Under the pieces are notes generated by a model. It worked only from the letters and a program-made list of their open reading frames with translations, was not told the origin of the DNA and did not search any database. A program made the translations under genes and the position numbers. A stretch of 64,000 nt of DNA from Eudorina sp. 2006-703-Eu-15 (Eukaryota > Chlorophyta > Chlorophyceae > Chlamydomonadales > Volvocaceae): NCBI GenBank assembly GCA_003117195.1, contig BDSI01000062.1, forward strand, positions 165,726 through 229,725, given 5' to 3'. This document shows positions 34,194 through 48,506 of the stretch, in pieces (position 1 is the stretch's first letter; every line of letters begins with the position of its first letter).

Positions 34194-35600
34194 CAACCAA
34201 CCACCATAGACCCCAACCAAACCAATCGAAATATTCTTCTCTTAGGAAAGGCGTCGCGCTTCGCAAAGCGCCCGTACCAACCAACTAAAGCAACCAACAC
34301 AAAGGAGATCCCCGAGAATGGACAATCTCGACTGTAACTTGTTTGAACTCCCCGACGGCACAATCCCCTCATCATCCATTCGTACTTGAAGAAACTTGAC
34401 AGGGGTACAGCATCACCTCTCTCCCCTCAAAGAGACACGCTCACCAGCGCGCCCGAGCTCTCCCCCTCCCGCCATCCGGCTCGCCGCACATCGTCTCCAG
34501 CACAGCGGCGCCGACGAGTGACCCACGGGTCTCAAGGCAAACCGAAATTCGTCTTGGGGAAGTCCGCCGGCCTTGTCGCGCGTCCAAGCACCTTCAAATT
34601 GCACACGCACACACACACATTGCTGTGCCATATCCGTACGACACCGCCTCCATATCGTTCGATACCGCCGCCGCCTAGGCCGAGCAGCAACCGTGGAGGA
34701 CAACAGCGTGCAGTGGCGGACACACGCCGCAACACACCCTGTCGCACACCCTAAAATTCCGCTGCGCCGTGAAAAGATGAAAAAGACAGCGTCACCACTC
34801 AAGCGTCGCGCGTACACCCTCATACAGACGCCCGGATGCGAGCAGTCGCAGTGCGAATGTTATATATGTATGATCATCTTTGCGCGTGTGTGCCGTGTAC
34901 GGCCAGATTGTACGGCAAGATTGTACGATGACGTTGGCAGGTAGAGCGCGCGCGCGGCTGCACTCATCCCGCGGATCAGATTCCTGCTGTACGGCACACG
35001 TACACGTACATACACCCCCAGGGCCACAGCTAACGCCACAAGCGAGCTTGTCCCCGACCCCGACCCTGACCCCGACCCTGACCCCGACCCCGAGCCTAGA
35101 CCCTTAACCCGACTTCGAACTTGTCTTGAACATCCCCTCGTGGCCCTAACCACTCCAACCACTCCCAACCACTCTAACCACTCCAGGGCGCAGCGCGGTC
35201 CCGCCGCCGCTCCCTCCCGCCCCCAGTAGCGAGCTGTCGACTCTCTCTGTGCACCGCATCCTCCGATCTACGAGCACGATGTCGACCCAGACCCTGACAC
35301 GCGCCAGCGCACACCCCTCGATCATACGGGTTTAGAAGAAGATTCGGCACCGCCGCCGCCGCCGCCGTTAAAAGAGGGGGGCCGCGCTGCGGTGCGGTGA
35401 TCAACGCTTGTTTCCGTCAGTACGGCAGGTCGTACAGTCAACGCACCCGATGCTGACCGGGCCGCTGACACGCCCCGCGCATACATACATATGTGGTGTG
35501 TATGCTCGCGCGCGCACGTCTGTGTATACGTGTGTTGTGTCAGTGCGTGTATGTGTAGTACGGCAGTACGACACCCGTTGTACTCTCACCGGACCCAGAC

Positions 35601-35680
35601 AGACAATGACAGACAGACAGACAGACGGACAGATAGACGGACAGACAGAGAGACAGACAGACAGACAGAGAGACGGACAC
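35601..35680. repeat. (GACA)n microsatellite
   Basis: Imperfect GACA run with GACG and GAGA variants, about 130 bp beyond the stop codon of the next minus-strand gene. Confidence 0.85.
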
Positions 35681-35805
35681 AGCAGAGAAGAGCGACTCAC
35701 AAGCCCGGGCGCCCCGGGCCCGAGATTTCTTTCGGACCCTGTCTGCGGTAGTTGATGACGGTTGATGACGGTTGATGACGCGCTGGCGTCGGTCCCAGTC
35801 CCGGC

Positions 35806-37246
35806 TCATCCATGCCCTGGCCGGTCCACAATCGGCGGCAGCGCCGCCGTCGAGCCGCCCGCCGCCGCCGCCGGCGCCGCCGCCGCCGTCACCAGAGGCA
35901 GCACGGGGGTACGTGCAGCCTGGAACCCGGAACTGGGTCGGCTGACGGGGCGGCCTGTGGGGAACAAGGCAGGAGCGAGCGTACGGCTGAGTACGGCACA
36001 GTACGAGTGTTGGGACCAAGGAAACGATGGACAGACGGGGGGATGGATCTCGGGGAGCGGCCTCTGGTGCGGGTCAAACCAGTCAGTCAGTCGGGTGGAA
36101 TGCAAAAGCCCGCCCCTCGCCCGTGTACGGCCCTCGTGTCGTACACATGCCGTATTCTACGTACGTACAACTCACCCAGGGGCTCTTTTGGCGACGGCGA
36201 GCCGTTGACGGCGGCGGCGGCGACGGCGAAGTCGCCGCTGGACAGCCGCAGCAGCGCGTACTCGGGCATGGCGGCGCTGCGGGCTCGCAGCCGAGGTGTC
36301 CCCTCCGGCATCGGCGGGCCGCCGCCGCCGCCGCTGACGCCGCCGCTGACGCCCACGCCGCTGACGCTCACGCCGCCGACGTTCATGAAGCCATTGATGC
36401 CGGAGGTACTACAGCCGCTGCTGGCGGAGTGGAAGCTGACGGTGCGCTGCACCGGCGAGAATTTAGCTGCCGCCGCCGACGCCGACGTCGTCGCGCAGCC
36501 GACGTCGCCATCGCCGCCGCCGCCGCCGTAGCCGCTGCCGCCGTAGCCGCTGCCGCCGTAGCCGCTGCTGCCGTAGCCGCTGCCGCCGCCGAAAGCAGCC
36601 GAGCCCTCGTCGGCTTCAGCCGCGCCAATCCCCCACTGGCGGAGCTGCTCCCGCGTCGGGCGCCGCGCCGACCCAATATCTGCCGAGTGCCGTGGGCTGG
36701 CGACGTATGACCCATGGGTCTCTAGCGGCGGCGTCACGCCAAAGTCCGTCGACGCCGCCGACGGCAGATCGCCGTCGCCGCCGACGGCGCCGGTCTCCGT
36801 CGCGACGGTGGACGACGACCGGAGCCCATCCATCGGCGGCAGCGACCGGCGGCCCCGCGGCGACGCAGTGTCGTACACGTCCATGCACAGCGCCGCAGCC
36901 GCCGCCGCCGCCGCAGACGCCGCTTGCCCCGGCTCCGCCGCCGCCGACATCGAGATCGTCTCGTGTAGCTCGACCCACCCCTCCGCAGCCACGCCGCGCC
37001 CCCCGCCGCCGCCGCCGCCGCCGGCGGCGGCGGCGACGGAGCAACCTGGGCTTGTACTGCCGCCCGCGCTGAAACTGCCGTACCGGGTACCGGCCGTCAG
37101 ACCCGGGCTGGCGTCATCCGAGAACCCCGTGGGCGATAGGTCGGCGGCGCCGTCCTGGAGCGCTTGGCTGGCGCGCAGAAGCGGCGGCAGCAGGCGGCGT
37201 ACGGCAGGTTTGGAAGGATCTAGAAAGGCGCTCGTCGGACGACCTT

Positions 37247-37278
<32 letters not shown>

Positions 37279-38400
37279 GCAGGCAACGGGATGGCCGTGG
37301 GGTCGAACACCACCACCGGCACATCGGCGAGGAGTACGGCAGGCGTGGGCGGCAGAGCAGCCGCATCTACCGGTCCAGGCAGGGGAGTGCGGGGAGCGGC
37401 GGGCAGCGCTGCCGCGGCGGCGCTGCCTGCGGCGACGGTGCCCGTGGCGGCGGGGCCGCCTACGCCGATGCTAGGGACGGCGGCGGCGGCGGCGGCAACA
37501 ATTGAGCTGACTTGGGACGCCTGCCGTACAAGGCTCCGACGGCAGGACCCTACCCGCGGCCCCGCTGAGCCAGGCGGCGGCCGCGGCTTCATGACGCCGC
37601 CAGCGGCGGCGGCCGCTACCGCCGCCTCCGCCGCCGTCGCTTGGGGGCCAGCGGTGGGTGAGACTGCCTCGGACTGCTGGGAGGCCCAGGTGGGAGGCGT
37701 CAAGGGACTGAGCGGCGGCTCCGCCGCCTCCGCCACCGAGCACTCGGGGATGGTAGCGGAGATTAATGGCTCGTACGGCTCGATGACGAGCGGTACGAAT
37801 GTCGTAGCCGCCTCCTCTCCAGGGAGGCCCAGCGAAGTCAGGCAGTCGCCGAAGCCGCCCCGGGGGCCAGCCAGGTCGGAGACGGAGGAGCGGCGCTCGT
37901 GGAAGGGCGGGGGGCTGCCCAGTGGCGCGCCGGTGACGTCATCGGCGGTGCCGCGTGTCTGCGTGTGTGTGCGTGTGTGTGTTTGACGTGTGTATGGGGG
38001 AGCGGGCAAGAAGGGAGGCCAGAGGGGGAAGCGTTTGGGAAGCCCGGGAAAGCGTGTTGGGAAGCCAAGGGGAAAATAAGGCATATGAGATATCTTTGTG
38101 CGTGTGCGTGTATGTGCGTGTATGTGCGTGTGCGTGAGTGTGTATGTGAGCCGTGTCGGGGGCAGGGGCGGGGCCGGGCAGGAAGTGTGGGGTCAGGAGG
38201 CGTCATCTTGGTGGTGGCAGTGGAGGGTGGCGGGTGGAGGGTGAATGGCGAGGCGGTATGCGGTGGCAGCCGGGCCTTACCAGGTATGGTGAGCTGGCAC
38301 CCATCTTTCGCGGTCCTGGGAATCCAGAGCGTGACAGGGGACGCGCCGGGTCGCCGAAGCTCATGAGCAGGCTGGGCGTCATGCCGCCCGAAACATCCAT
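35806..38400 (-). CDS. Hypothetical low-complexity Ala/Gly/Ser-rich protein
   Basis: Three exons (38281-38400, 36176-37958, 35806-35954) splice in frame to 683 residues, starting MDVSGGMTPSLLMSFGDP and ending PIVDRPGHG. No known domain is recognised. Short conserved-looking islands sit in disordered sequence: FHERRSSVSDLAG, FVPLVIEPYEPLISATIPE, FLDPSKPAVRRLLPPLLRAS, WVELHETISMSAA, REQLRQWGIGAAEADEG and FSPVQRTVSFHSAS. Many are RxxS or SP contexts that would suit phosphorylation. Short GYGGS repeats follow the RQWG island. Intron 1 ends in a CA-rich tract before the acceptor. A scaffold or regulatory role is possible but not shown. Confidence 0.65.
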
Positions 38401-38966
38401 CGGTGCTCAGCGGGAGGTGCTGGGGAGCAGAGGCACAAAATTGCATTGCGTAAACTCCCTTGTATAGGAATTCAGAGAGACCGACCCGTAACTGCCGCTG
38501 TTTCTGAGTTCACCTAAGAAACGTTGCGGGCACGACTGGGGCCGTGCGAGAAGCCAGTCAGGTCCCACCCATAAATGCAGTGACCGAATGGAACGAAACA
38601 TATACATAATGTAGCTGTATTCCTAATAATGGCGAACAGGACCAAGCCACCAACACCGACCCCGTGCGCACCCTGGGAAGCGCGCTAATCCCTTGGCGAG
38701 GCGCTGTCAACAAGGCTTAGAAGTACGCTGTTGTTGTTGAAACGCAGCATGAGTTTCCTGGCTGTCCAACATCATTAATCGCCGTGGTCACAAAAGAAGG
38801 GATCTCTCGTGCGCTGCTACTAGTCGCAAACGACCGACTGACATTTTTATTATGTCCTGCCCAAGCCGCAGCACCGGACAGGTTATCTGCAGGTAGGATG
38901 CACACCTCCACAAGAATGGCTGTGGAACTCTGCACAACAAAGTCGCATGTCTCTAAGCGCCTATCG

Positions 38967-39485
38967 TCAATGGTAACCACACAAGTAGCGACGACTTCGG
39001 GAGAAGATGTGCCGACCCTGGGTTACGAGACAACGAATAACGTACAGAAGTACGGGACGCTTGCGGCTCCTGCCAAGAGGGGCCGAGCAGATACGTAGTG
39101 CACAAGCGGTCCCTTGAAAAACCTGGTTCCTTGAGAGGCGATGCCAGCCAGCGAGCGTGCGTGTGATGCGATCGTAACTTGTCTGAAACAGTACGGCTGG
39201 GATTGCGGAACCCCCCATATTCATCAGTTCATACACTAGCAAGAATTTGTCATTTGCGTCTCCAAACACCTGCGTAGTCGGAATTGACTGAAGCAGGTAG
39301 GTGGCATCACCTTTTTCGTAGCCTGAACCTAGCTCGCGATGGGTACTTGGGGCAACCGATTCAAGTAATTCATGAATCTGGTTCCTGTGAAGAACTTTGA
39401 TGCGGTCCGGATCGGAGCGTTGCAATTTTCCTCGTTTCCCATGACTAACAACAGGTACTTCCCAGCTGGGTTGGATCGCTTGCAT
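38967..39485 (-). CDS. Possible coding exon of an unrecognised gene
   Basis: A 172-codon minus-strand frame in DNA of only moderate GC reads like globular protein (KVLHRNQIHELLESVAPSTH, then YEKGDATYLLQSIPTTQVFG, then DKFLLVYELMNMGGS). Upstream at 39642-39685 an ATG exon-like segment ends at a GTGAGT donor. The joins could not be made in frame with confidence, so gene limits are unknown. It could equally be a decayed transposon gene. Confidence 0.3.
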   Translation of the reverse strand: MQAIQPSWEVPVVSHGKRGKLQRSDPDRIKVLHRNQIHELLESVAPSTHRELGSGYEKGDATYLLQSIPTTQVFGDANDKFLLVYELMNMGGSAIPAVLFQTSYDRITRTLAGWHRLSRNQVFQGTACALRICSAPLGRSRKRPVLLYVIRCLVTQGRHIFSRSRRYLCGYH

Positions 39486-39509
39486 GTCACAGCGCAGCCC
39501 ACGGCTTCA

Positions 39510-40590
<1,081 letters not shown>

Positions 40591-42316
40591 TGACGACGGA
40601 GGGCGAGAAGGGCTCCCACGCCCCGATGTACGCGGGAAAGCATGTAGCCCCAGGGAGCCGCCACCACGCCCGCCAGTGAAGCAAACCGGAACCCACGTGC
40701 CGTCGTGGCACGCAGCACCCTGCAGTACAGCGAGCTCGTGATCGGCCTCCTACCGTACACTTTTGAGTTACTGCTACTGGAAGAAAGTCGCGTAAGGCCC
40801 AGGTGTGTGTGCCGTACGCATCAGCTGGACGCGGGTCCGGAAGGCCCGGGAAGGGGGCCATGGGGCAACGGGCAGGGGCGTGCAGGGGGCAGGGGCCACT
40901 CGAACGACGACCGCCCTGAGCACATGAACCGGCCCAAAATCTCCCAGCGGGTTTGAAATTTGTCGGAAGATTCATTCATTCATTGTTGTTGTTGTGATGA
41001 CGCTGTTTAGCGGACTCAGCCACTGCGCAAGTAATTAGGCTCCATGGCTGGACTTTCGACGGCAACGCGCCGTGTGTACTATTTTGTTTTCCATTAAGAT
41101 TATAATAATTAATATTGTTTGACCATTGAGCTGCCTGTGTGCGTGAAAAAGGTTGCGATCGAGGGCGCACTTTTGCCCCAAGCCGTGTCGCCGACGAAGG
41201 ACGAAGGACCAAACATCCACGAAATCGCGTCTTAAGCCCGGCGCTGCATCAAGGCAAATATAAACCGAATGCGAATGCGACACTCCTAAGCAATGTAAGC
41301 AATGAAGTCGTCGAGGCAGTCCTGAACAGTCCTAAACAGCTGATTACCGTAGTCTTAAATTATTCGGTAAGACTCCGGCCCGCCAGTCCAGGTAGCTGTC
41401 CACCCGGGTGGAAATAATTTGAACGCGAAGGCGCTAGTGTGAGGTTGTCCAAACATGCTTTCAAAAATCGCGTTTGCGCATTTTACGGCCGACGGCCACG
41501 GCCCATAGCGCGGAGGACGTTTCGCCCCAAGTCCATCGGAGTCAGTCCTTGTCAGTCAGTCAGTACCGGTCCGGTCCAGACAGGTCCAGACAGGTCCTAG
41601 CCAGCAGTGGCCCTCTTACTCCAGTCTGTTGGGGCGTGTTGGGGTCTGCTCAGTCCCGCGCGACGCATATTTGCTGCCATTATTTATTTACCGTTAGTGG
41701 ACCACCATTATTTAGTTATCGTAAGCGGACCACCTTTATGTATGGTTAGGACCGGGTCTAGGGTTTGGCGCCACGCAGTGCGGGAGCTGGGTCAGGAGCT
41801 CAGGGCTCTGGGGGTCCCTTGCTGAAGCGCCGACGCAATCCGGATGCATAGCACCGCATCCGTCAAACAGACACCGTTTGACAACGAAGAACGAACGCCA
41901 TTATCACTCACATGATCGATGTTACAGTGGACCCCGCGGGTCATTGCTGGTCCCCGGCTTGCTTGCCACCTTGCACCCTAACTCTTCCTGAGCTCTCCCG
42001 TCCGGAGACCGCTCATGAGCCAGCGGAGGGCGGCGGATTGCCCTCACCACGCAAACGCGACACCGCCGCGAAGCCAAGGGTGGAGATATGCCGTACCAGG
42101 CCCCCTGGAGATATGCCGTACCAGGCCCCCTGGAGATATGCCGTACCAGGAAGCTACGAAGCTCTCAGCACCAGTGTAGACAATCTCGCCTGGCGGGGTA
42201 TACTCCGCTGGCGGATATCTGCTGCCGTACTTCCGCGAATAAGATCCCGATCTATCAAGAGGATTCCTCATGTGGGCTATCCATTGAAAGCAACGAACCA
42301 GTCCCAATGACGGCCT

Positions 42317-42490
42317 CGCCCGCCGGCGGCAGCACACAATACGTCACTACCATGCATACACTACCGGTGATCCCTTTGGGATCCGCTGTAACGTTCATTC
42401 ATTCATTCATACAGTACGGCGGCAGCACACAGTACGGCACTACCATGCATACAGTACGGCGGCAGCACACAGTACGGCACTACCATGCAA
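42317..42490. repeat. About 37-bp tandem repeat interrupted by a retroposon tail
   Basis: Three copies of a unit containing GGCGGCAGCACACAGTACGG then CACTACCATGCATACA. A foreign segment (42360-42410) lies between the first and second copies. Confidence 0.75.
42360..42410 (+). mobile_element. Retroposon 3' tail, (ATTC)n type, copy a
   Basis: Reads ACCGGTGATCCCTTTGGGAT then CCGCTGTAACG and (TTCA)n. The reverse complement of 54840-54895 is nearly identical, and shorter copies lie at 55762-55791 and 62866-62910. A conserved end followed by a simple-sequence tail is typical of LINE/SINE insertions. Confidence 0.55.
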
Positions 42491-43456
42491 ACGAATGATA
42501 GACGCGCGGAAGGAACGCGACGTCATCACGTTTGTGAGAACTGTCAAACGGCCGTGCCGTACAGAAGTGTGAGGCTTGCAAGCAACCACGTCGGGAAGTT
42601 AGCAGGACATGGGCGATGTTACGTGTGTCAGGAGCTCAGGACATGGACGATGGATAGCTTTGGGGTCATGAAAGTGAATCCGGCCAATCTGGTCATGTGG
42701 ATAGGCACCATACCGTACTCTGACTCCTCACAACCGCCAACCGCCAACCGACATTCAACTGCCGCACCTCCAACCTCCTGCACCCGGCAAACGCCGATAG
42801 GCCCACTCCAGACGTGTATGTGTATGTTGAAGCGAGCGGCTGGGCCTCAGTATCCAGTACGGCACACCACGGCCATGTACGGAATCTGTGGTACCACCAC
42901 AGATTCCGTCCGGCACCTCGCGGCCTCCATCTTGTCATTTTCATCATCATTTCCGCCGCCATAACCACGCCGCCCGCAGCTGCCATGAAAACGCATAACC
43001 GCGCCGCCCGCAGCCGCCATGAAAAACGCGCGCTCCAGGAACGGGACGAAAACGGAACGGGACGTAAACCGGCAAACCCCTTGATGTAATAAGACATCAA
43101 TAATGTTGGTCGTATCGTACACGTGTATGCGCATGCCTGAAGGGGGCGCCGCAACTCGTTTCGCAGGGCCCACATGGCTGGCCAGCAGGAAGGTTCCGGA
43201 GCAACCTCCGGGCCGGCTCCAGGCCCCCCTGGAGCGTCCATGTCACCCCTCCTCCATCATCAGCATCACCCAACAACGACAACATCAACATCATCAACAA
43301 CAGCAGAATCTTAGTATGATGCTTGTCCACCAATGTTTAAGAACGTTCAGGGTGCAGGACGGCGCAGTACGGCGGAGTACGACGGAGTGTAGTACGTACC
43401 CCCGGTCCTGCATCCAAACAAGGGCTGACCAAGAGCTGGGGCCGTGTCGGCTGCCG

Positions 43457-43496
<40 letters not shown>

Positions 43497-44760
43497 AGGA
43501 TACGGCAGGTCACATCTTAAAAATGAGTTGGATGACCTCCCCCCCCCCACCCCCCCCCCCACCCTCCCCCCCCCCCCCCACCCCTCACCCGGGCCCCTGG
43601 CCCCGGCTGCATCTTTATCTTCACGGGCACCGCGCGGTCTCCGGTCTCGGGACCGCCGCGCTGGGCGTGTTTAGAAAACGAACCCGCCCAACCCAGCCCC
43701 CGGGACCAGACCGCCGTCCCGTGCTTGCGTCGAGCACGAAACCCGCCCAGACCACCCAAACCTGCATGATATCCACATTCGCACCCGTTCATCCCCTGGA
43801 AACCCCAAGATTGACGGCAGGACCGGATGACCAGAACACTGGGCTTACCCGCCGGCGGCTGCCTCCCAGCCCAATCGCCTGGCGCCCAAGCCACGTGCTG
43901 CCACGTCCTTCGGCTCCCCTCCCCCCCCTGGAGCTGCAGCTCCTTCAAGAGGAGCCACCCACACCTCCCCCATCATTCCCGCCTCAACCGCTCATCGAAC
44001 GCCATGAATCATCGTATACCCGCCGTACAATTGTACGATACACAGATAACGCCCCAGCGCTGGGGTTTCGGTTGACCTCCATCATGCGGCGTCGCGGCCG
44101 TACCGAAGGGGGGTTTAGAACAATGTTTGCCCGTCACTCCGGGCATGCCGTACTTCGACACATCCTCTCGGGGCGCCGGCTCGGGGCGCGCCCGTTTGAC
44201 CCCTGCTGTCGCGCTCTCCCTACATTGCAATCATCAGCTGGCGGGTCACTTGAACGTGCATGACAAACAACGCGCAAAGGCGTCCACCACGCTACCTCCT
44301 CCTCCTCCTCCTCCTCCTCCTCCTCACCACCACCACCACCACCTCCACCTCCTCCGAGGTACGGCAGTACGGGCCGTATACCGGCAGCCAGCAGAGGTGT
44401 ACGAGGTGTACACACACAGCAGTCAGGTTTTGCACACCCCCACCCACACACGCACACACACACACACGACCCCACATATCTTTGCCCGAGCTATCCATTG
44501 AATTCGAACATGTCTTTGGGATCTGCCCCAGCGCAAGCGAGCAGGCTTTGGTGGGACGAGCAATTCGCCCCCTCGGCCACCTCCGGATGTGCCCAGCCCT
44601 TGGAGATGCCCAGTGTCCCGGAAGTCCCCCGCTTCCGCGCGCATTGGCTGCGTTGGCTGTGAGGTTGCGAACTCGTCCCGGCACCTGGGCACCTCATGAG
44701 GAGGACTCTTGACTCTGCGCTTGCCGTACAAAGTGTACGAGTCGTACTCAAGAGCTCAGC

Positions 44761-47700
44761 TTACAGCTGCCAGCGGCTGCCGCCGGGGCGAGTGACGGCC
44801 AGGGTGTGGGCGAAGGTCGCGGGATGAACTGCCGTACGGAGCGTCGTGCAGTGACGTCGTGGTCGTGGTGTTTGGACAGGACGAGCGTGGGGTCCAACAT
44901 CGGCGGGGGCGCGGGGGAGGAGGGGTCGGTGGGGATCAATCGGGCAGAGGTCGGAAACACAGGATCTCGGGTGGTCGGTGTGAAAGCGGAGGACTCCTAA
45001 ATGATATGAACAATGAAAATCCCCCCCCCGCTTCCATCCCCAACCACCCAACCACTCTCTCCCCCCCCCCCACACACACACACAAAATCGCGGCCGTCCT
45101 GACCCCCGTCCCCCATGGGGCCGGCGTCCGCCCCCGCCTCCCTCCCCCCGGAGTCGATCAAGACCGAGACACCGCACCGAATCAAGAAACCCTCCCTTGC
45201 TCCAGGCCCCCCGGGCCCCCCAGGCCCCCCAGGCCCCCCAGCCCGTCGCTCACCGTCAGCTGCCTCCCGCAGACGCTGCACCACCTTCTGCCTCTTGTCC
45301 GGGTCCGATAGCTTCTCCAGCCCCACACACGGCAGCTTGAGAGCCTGACCCGCCAGCGAGGCCAGGGCGGGCGCGGCGCCGGGGCCCGCCGCCGCCGTCG
45401 CCGCCGCCACCGCCACCGGGGCGGCGCCGGGGCCGGAGATGGCGGAGGCGTTGGAGGCCGCGCCGGCGGCTCCGCCGGCGGCGGCAGTGGCTGGGTTCGC
45501 GGTTTCGGTGCGGTTCAGGAGGGTGCTGTCGGAGCTGCGACGGGGGGCCTCGAAGCCCGCCCAGCTCTCCACTGCGCGCGGATCAACACCCGGAGGGAGT
45601 TCAGAAGGAGGACGTTTAGAAGGAGTACGTTCGGAAGGAGGAAGGAGGGCAGGAGGAAGGAGGGCAGGAGGAAGGAGGGCAGGAGGAAGGAGGGCAGGAG
45701 GAAGGTTACCCTGCGACGCCGCTACGCCGCCTCCGTCCGCCGCGACGGCTGCTACCGTCGCTTTGGTGACGCACTTACGGTTCCACTGACTTGACTCAAC
45801 CCCCGGAGGAACCTTCGAAGACGCTGTAGTACCGGCATCATCGTCTCGCTGCTTGCGGCAACGACCCCAGGCCCACGGGTGGGTCCCACGGGTCGGTCTC
45901 GTGATAAACCCCCGCCCCTCCCCGCCCCGCCCCTCCCCGCCCCGGACAACCCGCCAGAGAGTGGGATGGCATGGTGATTCGCCGTACTAATCCGGTCACA
46001 GCTGACTGACAGCCTGCCGTACATCGCTACATCCGGTGCGCAACAACTCACCGGCGCGCTGGCGGCCTTGGCCCTGGCCGCCGTTCTGCAGCCGCTGCAT
46101 GCAGCGCCGCGCCACCGCCCGATTCGGATCCAGGACGTCCAGCAGCGGATCCAGGATCTTGTCCAGGCGTACGATATCGTCCAATTCCGGGATCTTCGGG
46201 GACTGCTGCCCTCCCTTCGCCGCCGCCGCGCCGCGCGACGGACCCCGCCTTCCCCCCTTGGCCTTCCTCTCCGCCCCGCCCTCCTCGCCCTCTGGCCGCT
46301 CCCCTATCGGGTCATCTTCTTCTTCGTCGTCGTCGTCGGTACCCTCCGCCCCGTCCTCCTCCTCGTCGTCGTCCTCCTCGTCCTCCTCCTGTACGGGCAG
46401 CGCTTCCGTACTCTGGAACAACCTCATGCGCGACACACACCCTGGCATGGAGAGCGTCGCACGACGGGACCCGCCGTACGGCAGTACGGCGTCGTCGCTG
46501 ACCCCGTGAATTCCCTTGGGCAGCTTGACACTGGATAGAAAGCCGTTGCCGCTGCTTGAGTACCAACGGCGCGGGGACACCGCCGCCGACGCCGCTGCTG
46601 CCGTGGCGTCGGCGGCGGCGCCGCCGCCGCTGCCGCCGTCGTGCCCTAGATTGACGTCGCTGTTGCGCCCGACGAGGACTGCGGAGGGGGGTCCGGATCC
46701 GGATCCATGTTTAATCGGCACGGATTGTTCGTCCGGAGACGAGGTTCCACTGCCGCCACCGCCGCCGCCACCGCCGTCGTACGCGGCCCTGCGGCCGCAG
46801 CCGTAGCGCAGGGCGCCGGCGGGCCCCGCCGACGCGGCGGCGGCGTCGTCGAGCCCCCACGCCGGCACTCGCGGCAGCGCCGCAACCGCCGCCGTCGCCC
46901 GGGCCGCGGCGGCGGCGTTGGCGGCAGTGTTGACCGCGGCGGCGCCGCCTGCTGTGCGTTTCGGGCTGAACGACGCAGCGACGGCCTGCTGCAACGCGCC
47001 GTTGGACCCACCATCGCTTTGGACCTCGCTCTCCGCCGCCAAGCCTGCCTCTCCGCCGCCGCCGCCGCCGCGCAACATGTCCAGGCTGATGGACCGGAAC
47101 ACCGCCGCGCGGCGGAAGCTGCTGCCGCGCAGCACCGTCGCCGTCGCCAGCGACCCCACCGACGCCGCCGCCGCCGCCCCCGTCGCCGGCGGCGGCGAGC
47201 TGCCCGCCGGTTCCTTTCCGGCGGCTCCGCTGTCCTCCAACCGCGGGGCGGCGGGGCTGAGGGGCGCGGGACTGTCTGGGAATGACGTCAGCGGGCTGAA
47301 AGGAATCTTGGGGGAATCCAGGTCGGCTGAGGAGGACCGAAAAAAGTCTTCAAGGTCCCCTAGGTCTTTTCGGAGGTGGGGGTGTCCGAGCTGCTGTGGG
47401 TCAGGGGACACGTTGCCGTGCGCCGCCGCCTCCGCGGCCGGCGGCAACGCCCCGTGGCTTGGCGCGGCGCCGGCGGCGCCGCCCCGAGGCGCGGTGTCCT
47501 CCCGGATGTGCGGCAGCCTTGCGCGCAGGCTAGGGTTACGGCGCGCCAGCGCGGCGATGCCGCCGCCAGCGGCGCTGGCGGCGGCGGCGACGCTACCCGC
47601 CGGCGACGTCGGCGTGGCGGCGGGGCTGAGCCCGGCGGCGCCGGCGCCGACGCCTGTGTTAATGACAACGGGTGAGAGGGGATGAGCTCGGCGGAGGGCG

Positions 47701-48506
47701 AGACTGGGGGCCTGGAGGGGAACCCGGGGGGACGCTGGGGGCGCGGGAAAGTGGAGGTACGGCGGCTGCACCGGCGGCTGCGCCGGCGGCGGCGACGGCT
47801 GCTGCTGCGGCTGCATGCCTGCGGAGCTTTGCCTGGCGCCATTGGGTGCTACAGCAGCCCCGCCGCCTCCCGCCAGCGCCGCAGACAGTCCCGAGGGGCT
47901 CGCTGCTACAGCCAGCGGCAGCCCCGCCGGCGATGACACGCGGGGCAGGCCCGACGGCGACGACAACGAGCTGGTCGAATTGACGCTGGCGGAGCGAAAC
48001 AGGGATGTCGGCCGCCGACCTGACGGCGGCGCCTCCGGCGGGGCGGGAGCCGGCGGCGCGTCGGCGGGAGCGCCGGCGGCGGCAGCGGCTGCCGCGCCCG
48101 CCGCCGCGGCTCCGACGCCGCCGCCGCCATCGCCGCCGGCGTCGGCCAGGCCGTCCGGCGCGTTCGTGGTTGCGGGGAGGTGTCGGCTGGAGGGCGACGA
48201 GCTCGCGGGGACGATGCCGTACGACATGACGCCCCCATCAGCGGAGGTGGGAGCGGAGGATACCAGGCCGGGGGTGGTGTGGGTGGCGGGGCCCAGGCGG
48301 GCGGAGCCTATGCCCGGGTGGCTGAGTCTGGGCGGGGCGGCGCCGGAGGTGCTGATGGACGAGAAGGGCGAGCACGCCGCCGCCTGCGGGACGCCGCCGC
48401 CCTCCGAGGACGTGCCGAGCAGGGCACCGGTGCTGATGACGACGCCGCGGGTCGAACTGGGGACGAGGCCGTTGCGGATTGCTGACTGGCCGGCGGGCGG
48501 GCGGGC
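44761..48506 (-). CDS. Hypothetical long low-complexity protein with acidic tract (5' end unresolved)
   Basis: Exons 46052-48506, 45254-45823 and 44761-44996 join in frame (about 1087 codons). The frame stays open upstream of ATG 48225-48227 to a clear CTCGCAG acceptor at 48507, so an initiating exon lies further right and was not found. The protein is mostly disordered Ala/Gly/Ser/Pro, with islands RRNPSLRARLPHIREDT, LRKDLGDLEDFFRSSSADLD, RRAAVFRSISLDMLRGG, FLSSVKLPKGIHGVSDDA, a Glu/Asp tract of about 40 residues, then a helical block (ELDDIVRLDKILDPLLDVLD, RAVARRCMQRLQ) and a final CVGLEKLSDPDKRQKVVQRL. Five 15-bp repeats encode PPALL units. An alternative last-exon acceptor would put the stop at 44748. 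Function unknown. Confidence 0.6.

Noticed and set aside
36808..37986. Long plus-strand frame of 392 codons
   Set aside because: It is antisense to the spliced 683-residue gene, whose exon joins and stop fit better. High GC keeps the opposite strand open.
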